Shown here piece after piece: positions 1 to 10,723 of a DNA stretch of 64,000 nucleotides. Positions within the stretch are counted from its first letter, which is position 1, and each line of letters begins with the position of its first letter. A program made the position numbers and the translations under genes. The notes beneath the pieces were generated by a model, which ran no database searches, was not told where the DNA came from, and was given only the letters and a program-made list of their open reading frames with translations. This stretch comes from Branchiostoma floridae (taxonomy: Eukaryota > Chordata > Leptocardii > Amphioxiformes > Branchiostomatidae): positions 28,440,084 through 28,504,083 of the forward strand of contig NC_049983.1 of assembly GCF_000003815.2 (NCBI RefSeq), given 5' to 3'.

Positions 1-1250
1 ATTTTGCGTATTATGATGTATGGGTGCGAAATTTGGGGGTTCCATCCGTGTAAACAACTAGAAATAGTACACAATAAATTTTGTAAGTATTATCTAGGAG
101 TTAGACATAATGCTTCAAATATAGCAGTTAGAGGAGAATTAGGGAGACATCCTCTTTATATACAGAGACAAATTAGAATTATTAAATTTTGGGTAAAAGT
201 GTTAGAGATGAATGAGAACAGATATACAAGGAGATGCTACAAACTACTATACGAGCTTGACCAGGTGGACAGGAAGTCCTGGTTAAGCCAGGTAAAGCAG
301 CCGCTGTTTTCTCATGGTCTGCAAGAAGCATGGTATGGCCAACGGGTAAGTAATAAGGAAGCATTTTTTGAGGTCTTTAAAAAAAGGTCCAAACTACAGG
401 CAACTCAAAAATGGAACTATGAGATTGAAAACACTAATAGGCTAGAAACATATTGCATAATCAAAGACAGATTTGTGACAGAAAAGTATCTGAGCGTTAT
501 CAATGTTTTTAACCACAGCAAAGCACTAGCACAGCTGAGATGTGCATCACACGGGCTGAGCATAGAACCAGGTCGTACTATGTTGACAGACAAGATAGAT
601 TATGTCCACTATGTGAAGAAGGCATCATTGAAAATGAATATCACTTTGTAATGGAATGCCCATTTTCACAGAGTCTGAGAATACAACACCTGCCCAAATA
701 CTACGCCACACGACCGGACCCTCACACGTTCAATGAATTAATGTCAGGTCCCACTATAACTTTGATTAGACAGCTAGGAAAGTTTATTTACAATGCCTTC
801 ACCTTAAGAGACAAACATATCAATGACCAACAACTCTTTCTGTCGTCCTTGTCTACTTAACCTTTGTCCTCCATACTTTATGGATGATTTATTTTGTGTT
901 GATGTGCAATTACTTCCAATTGACGTACTAAATGCGAGGACTAATCCTTGTGTGGTTTTTGTTTCTTGTGATTTATTTATTCATTTGAAATAGTTGTTGT
1001 ATTTTCCACATAAGTTCATGTCCTTGTCAGGTTTTATGATTTCACTTTTGTTCATGAAGTTGTACATTTATTTTAATATAACTATGATTTTGGTTCTGCT
1101 CTTATATTGATCATATTTTCATTTTAACTTATGTACAATTGGTAGCTTTATTTTATTGATTTCATTGTTGAGTGTATGTATATGTCTATGTTACATTGCT
1201 ATGGCCCATTGGCGACAGAGAGCAAATAAAGATCATCACTTCACATCGCC
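1..1250 (+). mobile_element. Non-LTR retrotransposon relic, 3' end (RT C-terminus and zinc knuckle)
   Basis: Positions 4-651 encode the tail of a LINE-type reverse transcriptase, including YGCEIWGF and AVRGELGRHPLY-like segments. The downstream zinc knuckle (CPLC, then H and C in C-x2-C-x12-H-x4-C spacing) lies in another frame at 540-860. The two frames join by a single frameshift near 573-580, so the copy is dead. An AT-rich 3' UTR follows and the element ends near 1250 with an AATAAA-containing tail. It abuts the start of homology to 54350 (block C), so it inserted into the left part of block A. The 5' part lies outside the window. Confidence 0.8.
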
Positions 1251-2514
1251 AAAGTTTAAAAGGTTAAACTGTGCATCAGTGCAGAAAAACCCGCCTCGTC
1301 GTGTTTAAAACCAACAGCCCTCAGGCGCCCGGCCCAAAGTAGCTATATCGCACGCGCCCTGGCACGCGTACGCACGCGCGCGAACAAGTAAACATGTCAG
1401 GACTCTACAGAATTCTTCCGACATAACATATCCCTGAGACACGTCAAATCCCTGTGATCCTAGAAATATGAAAACAGAACATGCACCGTACAAAATGTCC
1501 CACCCTTTTTGGCTCCGACCTCTTTGAAAGAAAAGTCTTATGTCATGCCCACACTTTTAACCGCAAACATCAGGGGTCGATAAGCTTTCGCCGCCGGGCA
1601 TGTTCTCAGCGACACGTCTCCTACTTCTACACGGCTGAACCATGCTTTACGCTGTGGGTGCACAAAAGTTACTGACTGACAGTAGCACACAGAAGTTCCA
1701 TTCCATTTTGTACAAAAGTCTGAAAGGAATTTGTAAGGCTCTTTTCTACTAGACGGCGAGCCAAGCGATCCAAGTTGAGCAATCAAGGGGGAACCAAAAT
1801 TACTTAAGTGACCAAATTAAATATTCTGCACGTGGTATGAGGTATTATTTAGAAGACAGAGAAACATACAGAACATAAAAAAAAAAACATTTTTTATCTA
1901 TGACATTCGCTGCGCGACCTGTCAAATGTTTAGTCCTCAGAAGTCAAAGTAGTGGAAAGGGGTGTAAGACATTGCAGTGGGCAAAAATGAAAATACAACT
2001 GCATTTGCATAATACGTTTTCAAAGTCTACAAAACAAGCAAATTAACAAATAAATGAGAGTGAAAAGAGCTCAAAGTTTTCTGCCTTTGAAAACTCCCAA
2101 CAATACAGTACTGAACCTTGCCAAGAACGCGACATATAAAAACTGGAAGCCTATCTACAGTACCAGGGTACACCGCTAGGGGGCCATAATCTAATCATTT
2201 TTCTTGATTTTTCAACACCTATCGGCATATCAACTGCCATAAAGATTCATCGAGTTATGGTAACTAGACAAAAACGCAAGCGCATCAACAGCCGAAAACA
2301 AGGGTGGTCAATGACCATGTTACAAAGTATTTGGTAACATGTTAGTTTGGTACGTACATGTGACAACACAAAGGTAGCATAACAAAGTAATCACATATTC
2401 CAGATTAAAAAAGAAAAGCATTGACTATATCTCAATACGCCGACGGCCAATTATTTTGAGAGCCAACATCTCCTTTGCTCAAATAGATACAAATAGACAG
2501 AATTTTTATGAAAA

Positions 2515-3400
2515 TCCGCGACGCGCCCGTGTGAAGACTACCATGTCGTCAGGTCCTCTATGGCTATGGGTTGGCGGGAAAACAAGTCGCGACGCGCCCG
2601 TGTGAAGACTACCATGTCGTCAGGTCCTCTATGGCTATGGGTTGGCGGGAAAACAAGCCGCGACGCGCCCGTGTGAAGACTACCATGTCGTCAGGTCCTC
2701 TATGGCTATGGGTTGGCGGGACAACAAGTCGCGACGCGCCCGTGTGAAGACTACCATCTCGTCAGGTCCTCTATGGCTATGGATTGGTGGGAAAACGAGC
2801 GGCGACGCGCCCGTGTGAAGACTTCCATCTCGCCAGGTCCTCTATGGCTATGGGTTGGTGGGAAAACGAGCGGCGACGCGCCCGTGAGAAGACTTCTATC
2901 TCGCCGGGTCCTCTATGGCTATGGGTTGGTGGGAAAACGAGCGGCGACGCGCCCGTGAGAAGACTACCATGTCGTCAGGTCCTCTATGGCTATGGGTTGG
3001 CGGGAAAACAAGTCGCGACGCGCCCGTGTGAAGACTACCATGTCGTCAGGTCCTCTATGGCTATGGGTTGGCGGGAAAACGAGCGGCGACGCGCCCGTGA
3101 GAAGACTACCATGTCGTCAGGTCCTCTATGGCTATGGGTTGGCGGGAAAACAAGTCGCGACGCGCCCGTGTGAAGACTACCATGTCGTCAGGTCCTCTAT
3201 GGCTATGGGTTGGCGGGAAAACAAGTCGCGACGCGTCCGTGAGAAGACTACCATGTCGTCAGGTCCTCTATGGCTATGGTTTGGCGGGACAACGAGCGGT
3301 GACGCGTCCGTGTGAAGACTACCATGTCGTCAGGTCCTCTATGGCTATGGGTTGGCGGGAAAACAAGTCGCGACGCGGGACAACAAGCCGCGTCGGGCGT
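2515..3400. repeat. 71-bp minisatellite, about 12.5 copies
   Basis: The unit starts near gacgcgcccgtgtgaagac and recurs every 71 bases (for example at 2520, 2591 and 2662), with small variants such as gtgtgaag/gtgagaag and aagtcg/gagcgg. In gene orientation it lies in the first intron of the predicted third gene, between noncoding exon 1 and the expected signal-peptide exon. Block B has two or three longer units (34385-34560). Block C has at least one (55918-55990), next to a gap that may hide more. All three frames are open, which produces misleading ORFs. Confidence 0.95.
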
Positions 3401-3403
3401 GGC

Positions 3404-3500
3404 GTAACTGGTAGAGCGTTCGGCTCGGAATTTATAGGTCCTGAGTTTGATCGGTCAAAATGGGTACCTGACTTCGGTCGGGGAGTAAAAGACTACATCT
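3404..3500 (+). mobile_element. tRNA-derived SINE, internally deleted
   Basis: The tRNA-like head has box A (ggcgtaactggtagagcg) and a box B-like ggtcctgagtttgatc. It continues straight into gggtacctgacttcggtcgg, lacking about 85 bases that the copy at 56012-56190 has between these points. It directly follows the 71-bp minisatellite. Confidence 0.65.
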
Positions 3501-4410
3501 ATCTTCTGTCTGTATCATGTATGTGGCACTGTTAATATGAATTTAAAAAACTTGAGTGCGGTGCGATATTGTCCTTGTCTGTCACAAAAGCAAATAGAAA
3601 AAAAAAGAAAAAAGCCATGACGCGCCCTGCAAAGCCGACCGTCAGCGTTGGAAACCGCGATCTCCTCCCGTCCTAAGGTTGGCGGACACCAAGCCGCGAC
3701 GCGCTCTGCCGTGCAGCTCACACATCGCCGCGCCTTCTGTGCGACTGCAACGTGGCCACAGTGGTGTGTGGGTCGTGGCAATCGTCGGAGCTCGCCTTTT
3801 TTCGTGACAGGACGACACACGACGGCGGCAGCCTAGAAAAACCTCCAAGGCCCGACTTGTTCACGTCGCCAGGAAAGGCCCCGTGATATGCACCATAGGG
3901 TAGGTTATCGTCAGCCGTGGAAATACCTATTCTCCCGGTCGGTGCGTGAAGCTAAGGGCACCACCCACCGTAGAGTTGGCTATCGTCAGCCGTGGAGACA
4001 GTTAAAATACGTTTTCTCCCGATCAGTACGTGAGGAAACAGCGCCATGTGGCCACAGCCAATCGGTGACCGTGAAAGTCAACAAGTTACGTCTTTTCTGT
4101 AGTGCCAGACCATCTTGGATCGCGTTTTCCGTGTCTGGCTACGTACTCTAGACAGTAAACATGTATTGGACACTTTTAAATCTGAGATAAAATTTGGTTT
4201 CTGCATTGTATATTCACTGGATCCGAAGGATGTAAAACCAAATAAAAGAAAAAACAAAGTCTTGATAGAAAATCGTAGTGCGGGTAGCTAAATTACGAGA
4301 GAAGCAAAAGTAGTAGGAATAAGCACGATTAACTTCAAATATAAGAACAGAATGAAAATAAACACGGAAACTGTGCTGAAAGAAAACATACGACGTCGCG
4401 GTACACCGTG
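3501..4410. other. Intron 1 sequence of block A, no gene
   Basis: GC-rich sequence from 3610 to 4080 is conserved in B (34380-34830, rearranged) and C (56290-56760). Long open frames on both strands here follow base composition and shift between copies. It holds two short related units at 3893-3950 and 3970-4030 (gttatcgtcagccgtgga type). 4150-4410 is AT-rich and unremarkable. No exon was recognised. Confidence 0.6.
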
Positions 4411-4419
4411 TTTACTCAC

Positions 4420-4596
4420 AGTTGTCAGTTGCTTGACTTTCCTGACGAGGGTCGGGTACAGACAGTGCTGGTGACGGTGCGACGGGCGCTTCTCGGACGA
4501 GTGTCGGTCCTCCCGACTGAGTCGTGCGCAGCTCTGGCGGCGGTTGACGAGACTTCGGTGCAGGGACGTCTCTGAGCTGGGTTCCCTCCGCGGTCT
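4420..4596 (-). other. Noncoding exon 1 of a third paralogous gene (block A copy)
   Basis: The segment reads leftwards from an expected start about 25-30 bp below the TATA box to a strong donor: exon ...GACAACT followed by gtgagtaaa (donor bases 4411-4419). It has no ATG. It is nearly identical to the copies at 35532-35708 (gene 1) and 57303-57475 (gene 2). The coding exons it should join to lie beyond the left end of the window. The transcription start is inferred from TATA spacing, not observed. Confidence 0.6.
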
Positions 4597-4620
4597 ATCG
4601 TAAACCGTAGATCTGCGCGC

Positions 4621-4628
4621 CTTTTATA
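4621..4628 (-). promoter_or_regulatory. TATA box of block A promoter
   Basis: On the minus strand the sequence is ctataaaaggcgcgc, a consensus TATAAAAG core. G-rich ggaggag motifs lie just upstream (4640-4680). The position is identical to that in block B; block C has TAGAAAAG here. Confidence 0.65.
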
Positions 4629-4749
4629 GCCAGACTGCCTGACTCCTCCCCTTCCTGTCTCCTCCCCCTCATGTCTCCTTCCCCGCAAAACGATACAGAA
4701 AGGGTAGCAAAAGATTTCCTCCTTCATCTTAACGGTGATCTGTGTTAAA

Positions 4750-7033
4750 ACGTTTATCTCAGGGCCATCTTATCTTAACTGGTAACCAACCAACAGAAAC
4801 CTGGATTTCTGCAGTTGAAACATTCAAGATCATGCTGGTATTAGTCTCACAAACCAACAGCACTAAAGAGACGCGATGTTTCTTTAAACAAATGTGATTG
4901 GGAGAAAACTGACTCGACGTTACTTGATTTAAGATTGTAGAACCGAAACAAATTAGTATAGTACAGTATATATTATTATAATAGTATAGTATAGTACATG
5001 TATCAATATAGTATAGACTCCAATATCAGCAACGCTGCCTGAGAGTCTGTGTAATGAACTTGTCACATTTCCTTATAAATGAATTATTAAATAAATAGTA
5101 TAGTACAGTTTAGAATAGTATAGGTAAGTTTTTCCAACACAATAGTTGACGTGTCGAATTTTACAACATCTTACAAACCACCAATTGCCGGTTGACATCT
5201 AGCTATATTTGCTATCTTAACAGCAACACATGGAAATCTTATTATTATTTCGTCCGAAATGACCAACCCATATATACAAAAAGCCGTGTAATTCATATCA
5301 AGTTTAAACAGAGATTTGTTTCCTCTATCAACGAGTCGAATATTCCATCTGATGACAAATGATGATGATGATGATTCCATCTGAGATGTTTCCCCAATAC
5401 ACTTTAATGAAGAGCCATGTCATCTCTTACCGGCTGGCCTGGTGACAGAATCTCACAATCGTGGGATTGGTTGCAATTATGTGATCTGCTGTTCTCACGT
5501 TCCAACGGTTAAGGACGTAGGCAGCGAGAAGGCAAAGTTGGGCCTTGTGTTTAGCCCAGTGGATATTTTAAGTAATCCGAACACAAAGACTGTCACCTAA
5601 TTATCCATTACACTAACTAATCTGAGCATAACCTAAGGTCCCGTTTCCGAAACAGGCCCGGCCGGGATCATCGCGGAAACGAAAAAAGTGTTTACCCAAT
5701 ACAATACAGGGATTATACTCTTATTGTTGTTTTTCTTATCGTATTTTCCGTTTTCGGGCCGGGCCTCTGGTTGGGAATTGGATGAATACAGAAGCTAATC
5801 TAAGCATGGAGGGGTCAGCTTGATTAAGTTTATCCCTGGCATGACAAAATTTGAAGTTACTCCCTGAGGAAAAACAATCTGCTCTGAAACACATATGTAC
5901 CAAAACATCAGAGGTGTTTATTCTAATGAGAGTACCAAAACACAAAATCAATAAGGAACTATTCACTTAAAACTTAAAACTAAAACCGAACTAGAATCTC
6001 GAACAATGAACTTTTCAACTTAAAATCCACCCTCAACCCTAGGAGCGTGTGTAATGGAGGCTTAAAACGAAAGCCGAACTAAAATCTGGACAAATTTACT
6101 TTTCAACTTTAAATCCACCCTATCTCTTAACCAAGCCTTCTAGCCATCCCCCAGGGTTCCAGATGGGGAGTCCTCGGCAGGGTGAGCTTCTATCCCCGCC
6201 GGCCAGCTAAGCTCATCCCGGTGATTTCGCCTGACTGAATCCAATCAAGACGGCCTTCGGGGTGGAGGCGGGGCTGAGGCAGAATTTCCTCGGGGTATGT
6301 TACAGCTCGTGCCGAAGAGCTGGCTTGTGTGGGCCCTGGTAACGATCTGGATTCCCGGTAACTTAACTGTAACGTCATTCATCTTGTAACGTCGGGAAGA
6401 AAATCCATTTCCTTTCTGCTAATCTTCGAGGGTGGTCAAAGATTGGTCTGTTGTTATCATGGCTTGACTTGGTATATTAAGTATGGAAAGATTTATTTAG
6501 AAATCAGTTAGTACTTCTGTCTAGATAGTGTCGACTTTTCATGATTCTCACAACATTCTTGCTACATTCTTGCTATATTTCTTTGTTTAAACTTTATTCA
6601 TGACAACCTCAAATCGGCCTGCGCTTTTCAGTGAGGTCATAAGGGAAGAGGTAAGGGTACGGGTCAGACAAACTATATAAAGAGATATATCCGTTACATC
6701 AATTAAAGTACTGACAAGTCTATGACCAATTTTACACACGCATGGTACTAATTATCGTCTTTTAATCCGCATTGGAACGATCAGTGACGATAATCCACAT
6801 TCATACAGATCCATTCACATTCAGTTTCAAGTCGTAGTTGTTTAAGTTATACTGCATTATCATATTGCTCTGAGTATCATATATTATCTTCACTGACTTT
6901 AATAGCAAAATCTAGATATAACGTTACTGCAAGTCTAGAATAAGCTTTTCTAATGTGATATAAGATGCCAAAAGAATTACAACTAATGCAAGTGAAATTC
7001 ATGTTCTGAGGTAAGAAAGTCTTCGTTAGTTAA
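4750..7033. other. Block A spacer, no gene seen
   Basis: AT-rich sequence with a tagtatagtac-type simple repeat (4955-5120), a short gatgatgat microsatellite (5359-5375) and a GC-rich inverted pair around aggcccggcc at about 5650 and 5760 that may be a small MITE. Everything here recurs at 35890-38148. Part (about 4900-6130) recurs in diverged form at 60880-61690. No coding potential is convincing. Confidence 0.6.
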
Positions 7034-7151
7034 TCCTACGGCCGGTGGCCTAAGATAGTATCATACGCTGGCCAAGAAGTTTGGCCTGACATTAGGTTGG
7101 CGGATTTAACTCTTGGCCAGCTTTATGATACCATCTTATGCCACCGTAGGA
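7034..7151. mobile_element. Short foldback MITE (block A copy)
   Basis: Ends starting tcctacggccggtggc and ending gccaccgtagga form inverted arms of about 40 bases with matching inner parts (gatagtatcatacgctggcc against ggccagctttatgatacc). It also occurs at 38149-38268, so it predates the A/B duplication. Confidence 0.75.
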
Positions 7152-8127
7152 TCTACTGGCCGAGATTATTTGCTAGCAACTTGTGAAAAGCCAGTTTTTC
7201 CTTGAATAATGATTATCTATAAGATATGCTGAGCGTTCCAAAATCTCAAAAAGTATGTTCATTTTCTGACGTTTGATACCCTAAAAAACTGATCGATGTT
7301 TTGTTACCTTATAGCATGTCGCCCGTATCAAATTTTCTGTTGCAAATCATTCTTTGATTGTGCACTATTTTCATAGCCTCTGTGTATTCGCAACCTTATT
7401 TTTCCATGATGGAATTGCCTGCTTTTTTTTCCTTTTTATAAAGATATAAATAAACCTTCTCTATTGCCAAATTCTTGATCATATCATGCTCCTGACGCCC
7501 TTAAGAAAAATAAAAGCTGTCTAACCAAGCTTGCCCAGGATTTCCTGTCAACTTTATCAGGTTTATACAACAACTTTTAACATTTCCCTGTGTACCTATT
7601 TCAATAAATTTCAACACTTTCAACCAAAAGAAGTCTAACAATTTTTATCTGTCCAAAATGTTTCCTCACCATCTCATGTTGTCAAGCTATTTTCGGACTT
7701 TTAGTGTGCGTCTATTCAACCCTCTTGAACTGCTACATTGCTGTGACCCGTCTGACCCCAAGATAGTATTGCACATTTGTTACGTACTATTATTTTTTTG
7801 CATGTAAGTGTAAAATCACCGCAAAAGTCACATTTATAAGGTTTAATTTCCACAAGGACTTTGAAACCAGATTTATAAGGTGGGTGCGTAATATGAGTGT
7901 CCGTTTCTTTGCCATAACGCCTGAGAGAAACACTTTCAATAATGGTTAACTTAGGATCACAAGGTTGGAAAATTTTTACGAAAGAACCCACTCAGGTAGT
8001 GGGTGCTTTGCCTGTTTCTAGTTTCCTTAAAATGGGTATGTAATATTTCCTTCTCTGTTATCTCTGCATCTAAACTCTGCATCTATCAATACAATTCACC
8101 GAGGTAAAAAACGTGTTCTTAAAATAG
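7152..8127. other. Block A spacer, no recognisable gene
   Basis: The sequence is AT-rich. A minus-strand open frame at 7716-7991 is largely preserved at 38903-39106, with several amino-acid changes. I recognise no domain in it. It could be an old transposon fragment. Confidence 0.4.
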
Positions 8128-8330
8128 TCATTTATACTCAATTTGGTGTTCCCCCAACGTCATTGTCTTTCTCGCTCTCATTGCATAGAACCTCAAAAAC
8201 GACGTGTCAAATCTTGCACACCCTTGTTACAGACAGTTTTTACTTCCATAGAGTTTCTAAACTTCCTCAGTGCCACAATTTTTTACACGATACAAATGTT
8301 CGTCCAACAGGCCACCAACGCGACGTTCTT
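8128..8330. repeat. Left copy of direct repeat flanking a 7-kb segment
   Basis: Related to 15148-15350 (shared cattgtctttctcgctctcattgca and acctcaaaa..gacg..tcaaat runs). Block B has one copy only (39240-39450). Its left half matches this repeat best and its right half matches the 15.2-kb one. This fits terminal repeats of the Penelope-like element next to it, or repeats that recombined in B. Confidence 0.6.
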
Positions 8331-8486
8331 CTCCTCACACCACACCACACCACACCACATTTACTTTCTTTTGGTGTCTGGCCATAGGCGATACAAATAT
8401 TTTCCTTGGGGTCTGTGTGGGTTTGAGAACATCATACGTAATGCTGTTGTTGTTTTTTTATTGGCTTGTTCCGACTTTTTGATGGC

Positions 8487-8950
8487 TCAACTGGGGTATA
8501 AGGATTGGATCACGTGACCCTTGAAACAGGGTGCGAATAACAGCTCTTTTGTGGTCTCGTGGTTGGTCAGAAGAAAAATGTAGGCATTGATCTGTGTGGG
8601 TTTCCTTTCTGTAAAGTTTGATTTGGAGAAATCCGTCTTTCCTTTAACGATTGACAATGCGTCCAGAAAAGGTAAGAAATTGTTGTGTTGTTGTTCAAAA
8701 GTGAATTTTATGTCCAGGTCGAGTTTATTCATGTTGGGGATTGAATTCATCAGCGTGCGCCTTCCTAAGTTTAGTGTATCATTCACATAAGGGCGGGTGG
8801 GCAATATATGGGACATCACTATAGCGGACACTGGGGACCCCATAGCGGCCCCGTGGATCTGCTGGTAGTAGATCCCATCATGAACAAAGTAAGTGCACAA
8901 AACAAATATCCAGCATATCTACAAACTGGATGGGGTTGAGAGTAGTACGT
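8487..8950 (-). mobile_element. Penelope-like element reverse transcriptase fragment
   Basis: The minus-strand product shows YYQQIHGAAMGSPVSAIV (the QxxGxxMGSPxSP motif of Penelope-like RTs), then a degraded YVNDT in place of a YVDD-type catalytic motif, then FTFEQQ, LPFLDAL, ERKPTQINAYI and TNHETTK, all in family order. Spacing between the MGSP motif and YVNDT is far too short, so part of the palm is deleted. The second catalytic Asp position is Asn or misaligned, and the first part of the RT is missing. A neutral relic, absent from block B. Confidence 0.8.
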
Positions 8951-9116
8951 CAGACACGCTTTCTTCTTCTAATTTTAGAAAGGATACCAGAGAAAGGCGG
9001 CTCTATGTTCCGATAAGTCTGGGGAATAGGTCACCAAGCGCTGCAGTATTACTAACTAAAACTTGAGTTCGGAACGAGACAGTCATGTCATCACCTAACT
9101 TATCCCTTTCGACCTT

Positions 9117-9463
9117 TTCATTCACATGACAGTAGTTGGTAAATGATATACCCCTCTCGGCGATACGCATTACTTAAGACGTTCTTGTCCGATGAAGATC
9201 TAACTAAGTCAGTGTGTAAAATTATGCGGGTCCGTTGCCTCGGTAGCTCAACAACAAACACCTGAAGACACAAAGGCAAGGTGATGTCCTGGGGGTGGGG
9301 TGTAAGATACGGCAGCTCTAAGTTTATTCCTTTTGTCACAAGACGGCTGTTGTCAATCCTTTGTTGATCTCACACAGTTGGTCTAAAGAATCGTCTTGCT
9401 TGGCAGCGAACGACCGGAACGACCTTGTCAGACAAACATGGCGGGATCGTCTGCAAGGCTGTT
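9117..9463. repeat. 347-bp direct repeat, copy 1
   Basis: Starts ttcattcacatgacagtag and ends ctgcaaggctgtt. It is almost identical to 13641-13986. The two copies flank about 4.2 kb of LINE and piggyBac-like sequence. They may be terminal repeats, or a duplicated gene fragment carrying a start codon. Confidence 0.85.
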
Positions 9464-9566
9464 CCCGCTCGCGCTGCTTGTCGGGATAGCCCTGTTGACT
9501 GGCCGTTGTTTAGATTTTGTAGATTTTGGTTACAAAGTAGAAAACGCCGAACCGATAAGAATATAA
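9438..9566 (+). CDS. Small ORF with signal-peptide-like N-terminus (42 aa), possible first exon
   Basis: The ATG at 9438 (context acaaacATGG) opens a 42-codon frame. Residues 8-21 are a clear hydrophobic core (LFPLALLVGIALL) followed by TGRC, a plausible signal-peptidase region. The remaining 20 residues show no domain before the stop at 9564. The second repeat copy has the same start at 13962 but stops after nine codons (MAVSSARLL). It may be an orphan secretory first exon captured in the repeat, or a real small secreted peptide. No homologue was recognised. Absent from block B. Confidence 0.35.
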   Translation: MAGSSARLFPLALLVGIALLTGRCLDFVDFGYKVENAEPIRI

Positions 9567-9849
9567 AGCTGAGGCATCTTTTTATACTTTTTACTCTGTG
9601 ACACTGGAGGGTAACCTCCAGTAACAGAGTATTGTAATCACTTTGTGCGTTGAGTGTTCGCACCTGTATCTCTATGTTCCGTATGCCGCAATCGCATGTG
9701 GATTGGCATGTCGCCTGTACTCGGTTAGGAAATGATGCACGTTATTTTTTTTTCGTCGAAGCTGTTTTTATTTTTATACTTTTTATAACACAAATGACTG
9801 GTAGCTCAATTGCAAGCGCATATATAGCTTTTTTATAACAAACAGTCAA

Positions 9850-10640
9850 AACAAACACTCAACTTTCACATCTCAGGGTCAAACTACAGAGATAACCAAC
9901 GTTTATACATACTTAGGAGTGGACATAACACCTTCAGGATCTTTTTGTCGAGCCATCAAAAGCACTACGGGCCTCGTTCAAATTGAAATCATTCTTATCA
10001 TCTCACTCCAACCCTTCGATTCCCCTAGCTATTGACCTGTTAAACAGCACTGGTTAAACCTATCCTACTTTATTGTATTGAGCTCACTGGAATAAATGCA
10101 CGATGCAGAGATCTAATATTCACAGGGGTTAAAGAATGTTAAAATGAAAAGACCAGAACACCTGATTATACTGTTAACTTTCTGCAAATTATTACGTTTT
10201 TCACGGCGACACGTTCACTCCTTGGTCATGTTTTACAGAATTGTTCACGGCCATACTCGCCAGTATCTTAAGGACTTGATCCCCCCGTAGTTTCTGCTTC
10301 TACTTCTCATAATCTAATAAAACACAACCTACGGGTACCGATTTGCACTACAAGTCGATACCAAAAGTCATTTATTCCTTATGCAACGCAACATTGCTGT
10401 TCGTTCACTTAGCCTTTTCACTGTATAAAAAACATTTGATCAAATTAGTACGCCCTTCCATCAATAAACATTTTACTCCCGGTCCTCGGTACACCTGCGC
10501 CCTCCTTACACGTTTCGCATAGGTACCTGCAGTCTAAACCAAAGTTTATTCATCCGCAATTTAGTTTCTAGTCCAGCCTGTAACTGTGGGTGCCGATGCG
10601 AAGGTGTTGTACATTTTTTTGTTATACTGCCCTACCTATA
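9850..10640 (+). mobile_element. CR1/L2-like LINE relic, RT C-terminal part
   Basis: Translation shows TTEITNVYTYLGVDITPSGSF near 9885-9945, then in shifted frames KPILLYCIELTG (about 10055-10090) and the tail segment LVMFYRIVHGHTRQYLKDL (about 10220-10280). Several frameshifts and stops are present. The reading direction is plus. Its 3' part is interrupted by the element at 10724-11694. Confidence 0.65.
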
Positions 10641-10723
10641 GTACTCATTTTTTCAATCTACAGAATCTGCTTGGTAATGCTCTTGACTTCAACAGTTTAT
10701 CCGAATCAGCCTGCATCCATCTA

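Noticed and set aside
2515-3400. CRISPR array
   Set aside because: Eukaryotic context, no spacer/repeat alternation; the whole 71-bp unit repeats.
2713-3535. Overlapping plus-strand ORFs of 81-135 codons with repeats such as SSGPLWLWVGGKTS
   Set aside because: The 71-bp repeat is not a multiple of three and is open in all three frames, so the ORFs just rotate through frames of a minisatellite.
3515-3820. GC-rich minus-strand ORF with a similar one at 56131-56505
   Set aside because: Several frames are open at once in this GC-rich intron sequence, and block B does not keep it.
4425-4727. 100-codon minus-strand ORF also present at 35537-35839
   Set aside because: It begins upstream of the TATA box and runs through the noncoding exon; conservation is explained by the A/B duplication. 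It is broken in block C.
7716-7991. Minus-strand ORF with a CDFCG motif, related to 38903-39106
   Set aside because: No domain recognised, amino-acid changes are frequent between copies, and a lone C-x2-C is not enough to call a zinc-binding protein.
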